From NCBI RefSeq assembly GCF_048564905.1, contig NC_133009.1, positions 265,001-329,000 of the forward strand: a DNA stretch of 64,000 nucleotides. Reading direction: 5' to 3'. Source of the DNA: Vicugna pacos. Its lineage: Eukaryota > Chordata > Mammalia > Artiodactyla > Camelidae. Of this stretch, positions 59,082 to 64,000 are shown piece by piece. Numbering within the stretch: the first letter of the stretch is position 1; every line of letters begins with the position of its first letter. A program made the position numbers and the translations under genes. The notes beneath the pieces were generated by a model. It did not search any database. It saw nothing but the letters and a program-made list of their open reading frames with translations, and was not told the origin of the DNA.

Positions 59082-59203
59082 TATTTGTAATGAGGGGGAA
59101 AGGCATAGCTCAAGTGTAGAGTGCATGCTTAGCATGTACAAGGTCCTGGGTTCAATCCCCAGTACCTCCATTCAAAACAAAACAAAACAAATATTTGTAA
59201 TGA
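59082..59203 (+). mobile_element. Camelid tRNA-derived SINE with 12-bp duplication
   Basis: Body 59094-59191: 'aggcatagctcaagtgtaga', 'gcatgcttagcatgtacaag', 'gggttcaatccccagtacct' and an (AAAAC)n tail. tatttgtaatga is at 59082-59093 and 59192-59203. Confidence 0.95.
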
Positions 59204-59609
59204 AAAGGAGGAGGGTGCTGTGAAAAAACTAACCCCCGGGCCTCACTGCCTTCGTTGGATGGCAGTACATGAGCTGGTATGTACCTAACATTTTATTTTG
59301 TTTGTAAACGCGCACTGGTTTCTCAGGATTGGAGAGAATGGTTTTTTTTTTCCCAGTGAGTGGTGCTGATTAGAGAAATTTACCGCACTGTAGGTGATAT
59401 TACTGTATATAGTTCACAGGTGGAACTGCAGCTGCAGCTCTGTTTGCATGTTCATCAGAGTCCGAGACTTAACTGCAAGAGACCCCGGGGCCACTTTCGT
59501 TGCCCGAAGTGGTGTGATGGCGCCACCTAGTGGGACAGGGGAGAATAGCAGGTCTGTGAGATAGGTCAAGCACTTCAATCTGCAGGTGGGTAGCAATAAC
59601 CGAGTAAAT
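59204..59609. other. Unique sequence
   Basis: No gene recognised. 'gatggcgccacctagtggga' (59517-59536) is a CTCF-like core motif (see findings). Confidence 0.45.
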
Positions 59610-59870
59610 TCATTCACTAACATTTAGGGGGTGCCTACCACATGCTGTAATTTTACATACATTAACTCATTTCATCTTGACATAATCATTAAGAAATGGG
59701 CACTGTTATCCCCATTTGGCACCTGGGGAAACTGAGGCACAGAGAAGGTGAGGGACTTGTCTATGTTCAAGAAGCCAGGGAGAGGCAGGGCTGGGATTTG
59801 AGCCCTGGAGGGCTGGCTCTACAGTTGCTGCTCTTAATAACTGTGCTTTAGCCTTGCAAGTGGCAGCTCT
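59610..59870 (-). repeat. MIR SINE (minus), full-length
   Basis: 'gtgcctaccacatgctgtaa', 'cattaactcatttcatcttg', 'ttatccccatttggcacctg', 'actgaggcacagagaaggtg', 'gggatttgagccctgg' is a good reverse MIR. Confidence 0.93.
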
Positions 59871-60129
59871 CCTAGGAGACCCTATTCTGAGAGTCAGACT
59901 ACTGAGTCTGCGGGGAGACCTGCAGCCATTTGGAAGATTTCCAAAAGAGAAGAAAAAGAATAGAAAGTTCATACCTAAGTATGAGGACCTGGTAAGATCC
60001 AGAAAAGTCTTGCCTTTGTATGGGCTGTGGAAATCTCTGTGCATAAGTGCCCAGAAGGTGCTTGACCCTGAAATGGCTAATCCCTCAATTATACTGTGTG
60101 TTTCATGAGAGCAGAGACACAGTAAGTAT
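59871..60129. other. Unique spacer
   Basis: Nothing recognised. Confidence 0.35.
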
Positions 60130-60870
60130 GTTTTAATATAACGTCAATCTTGAGATACATTTCACATACCATACAATTCATCCATTTAAAGTGTACAATA
60201 TAATGCCTTTAGTATATTCACAGAGTTGTGTAACCATCACCACGATCCATTTTTATCACCCCCAAAAGAAAGCCCGCTCCCATTAGCATTCACCCACCTC
60301 TTATCCCCTACCCCCACCCCCAGCCAGCCCTAGGCAACCACAAATCTGTTTCCTGCCTCTGTGGGTGTGCCTATTCTAGACATTTCATAATAAATGGAAC
60401 CATACAATATATGACCTTTGGTGACTCGTTCCTTTCACTTAGCATACTGTCTTCAAGGTTCATCCCTGGTGTAGCCTGTATTAGTACCTCATTCCCTTTT
60501 ATGGCTGAATAATATTGTATTATAGGGATAAGCCACATTGTATTTGGCCATTCATCAGTTGATGGACATTTGGATTGTTTCTGCTTTGGGGCTCTTATGA
60601 ATGATGCTACTATGAATATTTGTGTACAGGTTTTTGTGTGGACATATGTTTTCATTTCCCTTGGGTATAGACCTAGGAGTGGAATTGCTGGGTCATACAT
60701 TTAACCTCTTGAGGAACTGCCAGACTTTTCCAATCGCGGCATCTTTTTTCTCATCCCCACCAGGAACGTGTGAGGGTTCCAATTTCTCCACATCTTTATC
60801 AACACTTGGCATTATCTGCCTTTTAAATTATTATTATTATAGCCATCCTAGTTGGTGTGAAGTAACATCT
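60130..60870 (-). mobile_element. Old L1M-type LINE 3' part (minus)
   Basis: Reverse L1: 'catttaaagtgtacaatata', 'aggcaaccacaaatctgttt', 'catcagttgatggacatttg', 'gtggaattgctgggtcatac'. The minus strand reads ORF2 C-terminal residues such as KCPSTDEWPNTMW and IQYYSAIKGNE. Many changes, no function. Confidence 0.9.
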
Positions 60871-61326
60871 CACTGGTGGGGCCATTGCTTTTTAGATTCC
60901 CAGACCACTGGAGTGGGATGGGATCACAGCATTCAGGTAGCCCAATTTTGTTCATTTTGCAGGAGAAGCTGTGAAAGTGGAGAGAGATGGGACTAACCCT
61001 AAGGCACAATTAGTAAAGGAGGCAGTAACCGAGTGTATATATTTTTTCTTTTAACCAGCTAAACTAAAGCCAGATGGCCCTGAAAAGATGAAAGGATCTG
61101 AATGATGTTATTCTCTAAAACCTAGAAGAAATTTCTGCACTGTAAAAAATCAGAAGACGATGAATCAACAACTAATAACTAATAGTCACAAATAGTCACT
61201 CCATGGACCTTCCAGATCATGGATCACAGATCAAAGTAAGCACTTTCCACTTGCTTCCCTGCTTTATACTGACAACATCATAGCTTGCAGAGTTGTAAGT
61301 GTAAATAAAGGGTCATAGATTCCTGG
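60871..61326. other. Unique sequence
   Basis: No gene recognised. Confidence 0.35.
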
Positions 61327-61460
61327 GGGCGGGGGGGCGGGTATAGCTCAGTGGTAGAGTGCATGCCTAGCATGCATGAGATCCTGGGTTCAATTCCCAA
61401 TACCTCTACTAAGTAAATAAGTCTAATTACCTCCTTTCATTAAAAAAAAATTTTTTAAGG
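61327..61460 (+). mobile_element. Camelid tRNA-derived SINE (plus)
   Basis: 'gggtatagctcagtggtaga', 'gcatgcctagcatgcatgag', 'gggttcaattcccaatacct', tail 'aagtaaataagtctaattac' and A/T run. Preceded by a G-rich run. Well kept. Confidence 0.94.
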
Positions 61461-62099
61461 TTATGGTCCAGTTAATGTCTGTTGAAGTTAATAGGGAGAC
61501 ACTCTTGGACATGCAGACACTTAAAAAGTCCAGCATCCACATGCCCTTCCCCCAAGAGTTACTAAGTTGTGTGAGAAATGAATCAAAATAAGGAATTCAG
61601 GAATGAGAAAGACCTTGATACCAAATAGCAGTAAACAACGAAGACAGAAAAACCGGGTTAATTATTAACGCAGTTTGCAATCTCAACACAAATGTCAAAA
61701 ACTAATTTTTGAAAGAGAAGACACCTGATGTAAAATTTTAATAATGGCCTGAAGCTAGAATTGTAGTTTATGCCTGCAGACGTGTGCCCTGCGCGGCGGT
61801 GAGTTCGGCGGTGGCGGGTCCCCAGGGGCCGGTCTCGCTCCTGAACTCACTCTCCTGAGCTTAGAGGGGACACCCAGGATGGAGGGTTGCTCTCCGCGCG
61901 TGCCAGGCCAACTCCTGCTTCTTGTCCGCTGAAGGTGAAGTTCCTTCCACCTTCCCTCGGGTCCTCTTAAACTTTTGTTTCAAGAGTGTGAATATCACAT
62001 TTTCCTAGTTTTAAGTGGCCACAGTTCTCTATTTGATAGCTTCAGTCATTTCAGCTGTGACCGGGGGAGGCGTGTCACTCGCCATCTTGGATGAAAGGA
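61461..62099. other. Unique sequence, CpG-island shore
   Basis: Composition changes from AT-rich to GC-rich at about 61780. A small CpG cluster at 61785-61830 includes a donor-like 'cggcggtgagttc'. No exon can be proven. Confidence 0.4.
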
Positions 62100-62503
62100 C
62101 GAGAGGACCAGTTTAGCGCGGACTTAAGGAGCGTCTTGGGGTGATGACAGTGGGGACATAATCGCACGTCCTCGGACAAGAATTCTCAGTCCTATCCTCT
62201 CCCTCCCTCCCCCTCCCCCAGCATCCGGCCAAAGATACATTCCTCCATCACCAGGCCAACCAAAGCTTAGAGTGGGTAGGATGGGTGCTTTTCTCTTGAG
62301 CGTCCGTGTGTCCCAAATTATTCCCAACCTGTCCTCCTGTGCTTCAGGCTCAACTCCGCTGGAGCGGGCGCGGCGGGGCGCCGAGTGGGAGCGAGTGGCT
62401 GGGTTGTGTCCTGGGCGGGCTGGGAAGCAGGGTGGCCGCGGGGGTGCGGAGCCGCAAGGGCTCGGCCGGCCTGACACCACCTGGCGGAGTCTCGGGGAAG
62501 AGT

Positions 62504-62511
62504 CTTAAAGG
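62504..62511 (+). promoter_or_regulatory. TATA-like box
   Basis: 'cttaaagg' sits about 80 bases ahead of the splice donor at 62591. If used, transcription would begin near 62535. It is a non-canonical TATA, so the call is tentative. Confidence 0.4.
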
Positions 62512-62534
62512 CGCGCGCGCCCCGCGCCCAGCGC

Positions 62535-62590
62535 ACTCCACCGGGAGCCGCCGAGAGCTCGCTTCCCTCTCCCGCACGGCGCTCCGGGAG
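62535..62590 (+). other. Putative non-coding first exon with consensus donor
   Basis: The segment ends cgctccgggag and is followed at once by gtaagtgcg (62591), a near-perfect U1 donor. No ATG with a meaningful frame lies in it, so it would be 5'UTR. The start is inferred from the TATA-like box. The gene would continue beyond the window on the + strand; I cannot name it. Confidence 0.45.
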
Positions 62591-63149
62591 GTAAGTGCGG
62601 TCCGCCGAGCCGGAGTCGGGGCCCGGTGGCGCGGCCCCGTGCAGCCCCGCGCTCGGGAAGCTCGGGCCAGGGCCGCGGTGGCCAGGCGGCGCCCAAGTTG
62701 TTTGAAGGCCTCGGAGGGCAGCTGGAGTGGTGAGCTCCTGGGCGGGGACCGCGGGGTGGCCGCGGGCCGGGGCCGTCTGAGGACGGGCGTCCCCGGCGGT
62801 GATGCCCGGGAGGCACCGGCGCGCGGCGCACGCTCCAGCCTCGGCCCCGCGCCCCGCGCCCCGCGCACTTGGCGCGCTCCGGCCGCGCCCCCGGCCAGCC
62901 CAGCCCGGCGGAGCCGCCACCTGGGCTCCGCGCCTTGCTCCCCGCCCGGGGCCCCGGCGGCCCGCTCGCCCCGCGGTCGCGCCCGGTCACGCCGGCAGGC
63001 CGCGCTCGGCGGCCGGCCAAGTCCGCCCCAGTCCCGCCGCGCCCGCGCCCGCGCCCCGGGCCACCCCGCCCGGCCTCTCGGCGCTGCGCCCCTCGCCTTC
63101 CCCAGCTCCAGTCGCTCGCTATTTTCACACCTCCCAGTGCCCCGGCCCC

Positions 63150-63330
63150 GGCGCCTGATTCAGTGCTTAGTAATTAATTTGGCGTTTCAGAATGGTCAGC
63201 GGGCTGGATAATGGGCGCATTCATCCCCCGGGCTAATCTGAACAGAGGTGGGAAGAAAGGCTTTCACAGGCAGAAAATGCCATTCGCTGAGCGCTCAAAG
63301 GGGCTGTCACTCCTAGAATAAATCGCCGCC
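63150..63330. promoter_or_regulatory. Candidate conserved element at the island edge
   Basis: 'gtgcttagtaattaatttgg' followed by 'gggctaatctgaacag' and 'agaaaatgccattcgctgag' combines homeodomain-type TAAT motifs in non-repeat DNA just inside the putative first intron. The role is unproven. Confidence 0.3.
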
Positions 63331-63700
63331 GCGCCTGCCGGCTCCTCTGGCCATTTCCATACAGACCGGCCCGCGCCGCGGACCCACCGGCCTCGGCCTC
63401 GGCTCCCGGGAATCACTCACTCGACTGCCTTCGACGGGAAAGTCGGGCGACAGCGAGACCCAGGCGGGGCCCGAGGGGAAACCAGGAGGCAAGGGGCTCG
63501 GGTTAAGGCCGCAGGGGACAAAGAGCTTGATTAGAAAATCAAATGCTAAACTAGAAGGAGGCGCAGCTATTTCAAGCCGCGGACGTTGGAGCTGGGCTGG
63601 GGGAGCATCCGTCCCAAAGCCTGAGGTTCGCATAAAAGGAGGACGGCCCAGAGCCGTCCACAGCTGCCCGAGGTCACACAGAAAGCTTCAGGATCTCCAA

Positions 63701-64000
63701 ATTGTACCTGGAAGCCAGCGCACCGAGCATTGATCGCAGAGACAGGGCGCGCTGGTGGAGTCCCGACCCTCACCAGACGTTTAATTTCGGATTCCCTGAG
63801 ACATAAGCTCTTGGCCTGCGGGGCGGGAGGTGACACCATGCCCTCCGCGGCCTCCAGCTCACCACTCCTGCCTGGACCCTAGGGTATGCCCAGGAGCATG
63901 AGCTGAATCGGTGACCGCTCTTTATGCTCTGGCCTCGGGTCTCCCCGAGTGTTGGGCACAAGCTGTCTACGGGCTCTGCGAGTGGGGCCTCTCCCCGGCG
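63701..64000. other. Unique GC-rich sequence to the window end
   Basis: No exon recognised. 'cccgaggtcacacagaaagc' (63668-63687) just before this may be a worn MIR scrap. Confidence 0.35.

Larger units (their letters stand above)
62100..63700 (+). promoter_or_regulatory. CpG-island promoter
   Basis: From about 62340 to 63160 the DNA is extremely GC-rich and full of CG dinucleotides, unlike anything else in the window. It contains GC-box-like sites (gggcgggctggg near 62415, gggcgggga near 62740). Such islands mark promoters in mammals. The long open frames on both strands (up to about 300 codons, Arg/Pro/Ala-rich) follow from the lack of AT-rich stop codons and are not taken as genes. Confidence 0.88.

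Noticed and set aside
62306-63211. A 301-codon + frame and overlapping minus frames of about 170-207 codons in the CpG island
   Set aside because: All frames are open because the DNA is very GC-rich. The proteins are low-complexity Arg/Pro/Ala, and a strong splice donor lies inside at 62591.
1-64000. CRISPR arrays, operons, bacterial or phage systems
   Set aside because: All features are those of mammalian nuclear DNA. No spaced short palindromic repeats or dense coding exist.

Overview
The window looks like nuclear DNA of a mammal, very probably a camelid (alpaca, llama or camel). The main clue is a tRNA-derived SINE present in nine recognisable copies. It has an A-box-like 'tagctcagtggtagag', a 'gcatgcttagcatgc' core, and a B-box-like 'ggttcaatcc' followed by 'cccagtacctcca' and an A-rich tail. 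It matches the camelid Vic-1 type, and no ruminant BovB or Bov-tA copies were seen. The region is gene-poor and dominated by repeats: L1, L2, MIR, hAT fossils and endogenous-retrovirus LTRs.

Only one host protein-coding segment is recognised. Positions 15630-15842 (+) hold the last coding exon of MMD (PAQR11), with a splice acceptor on its left and a 3'UTR of about 1.7 kb running to a poly(A) signal at 17509-17514. No other MMD exon was found in the 15.6 kb upstream. The exon differs from the highly conserved mammalian protein at four residues as I remember it, one of them a lysine inside the last membrane helix. It also lacks two bases near the stop, which gives an altered, longer C-terminus. 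It is either an isolated duplicate in decay, a lineage-specific allele, or a sequence error.

The right end (about 62.1-63.7 kb) is a strong CpG island. It has a TATA-like box at 62504-62511 and a consensus splice donor at 62591-62596, so it looks like a + strand promoter and non-coding first exon of a gene whose body lies beyond the window. I cannot name that gene.

Layout: 1-1.03 kb, purine-rich GGA/GGT satellite with a higher-order repeat of about 440 bp. 1.9-3.05 kb, 5'-truncated L1. 3-8.2 kb, mostly unique. 8.5-12.8 kb, AT-rich unclassified block with a small L1 insertion. 12.8-14.1 kb, old L1 and MIR. 15.6-17.5 kb, MMD exon. 18.2-23.7 kb, L2, MIR and SINE. 23.7-38.5 kb, an LTR-rich zone with four solo LTRs of one family in both orientations plus two other LTRs. 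39-52 kb, L2, MIR, SINE, L1 fragments and unique DNA. 52.6-56.9 kb, an old L1MA-type LINE with a younger L1 tail nested in it. 57-61.5 kb, L2, MER20-like, MIR, SINE and L1. 62-64 kb, CpG island. No bacterial-type operons, CRISPR arrays, or functional tRNA or rRNA genes are present. Calls of repeat families are from memory of consensus sequences and were not run against a library.
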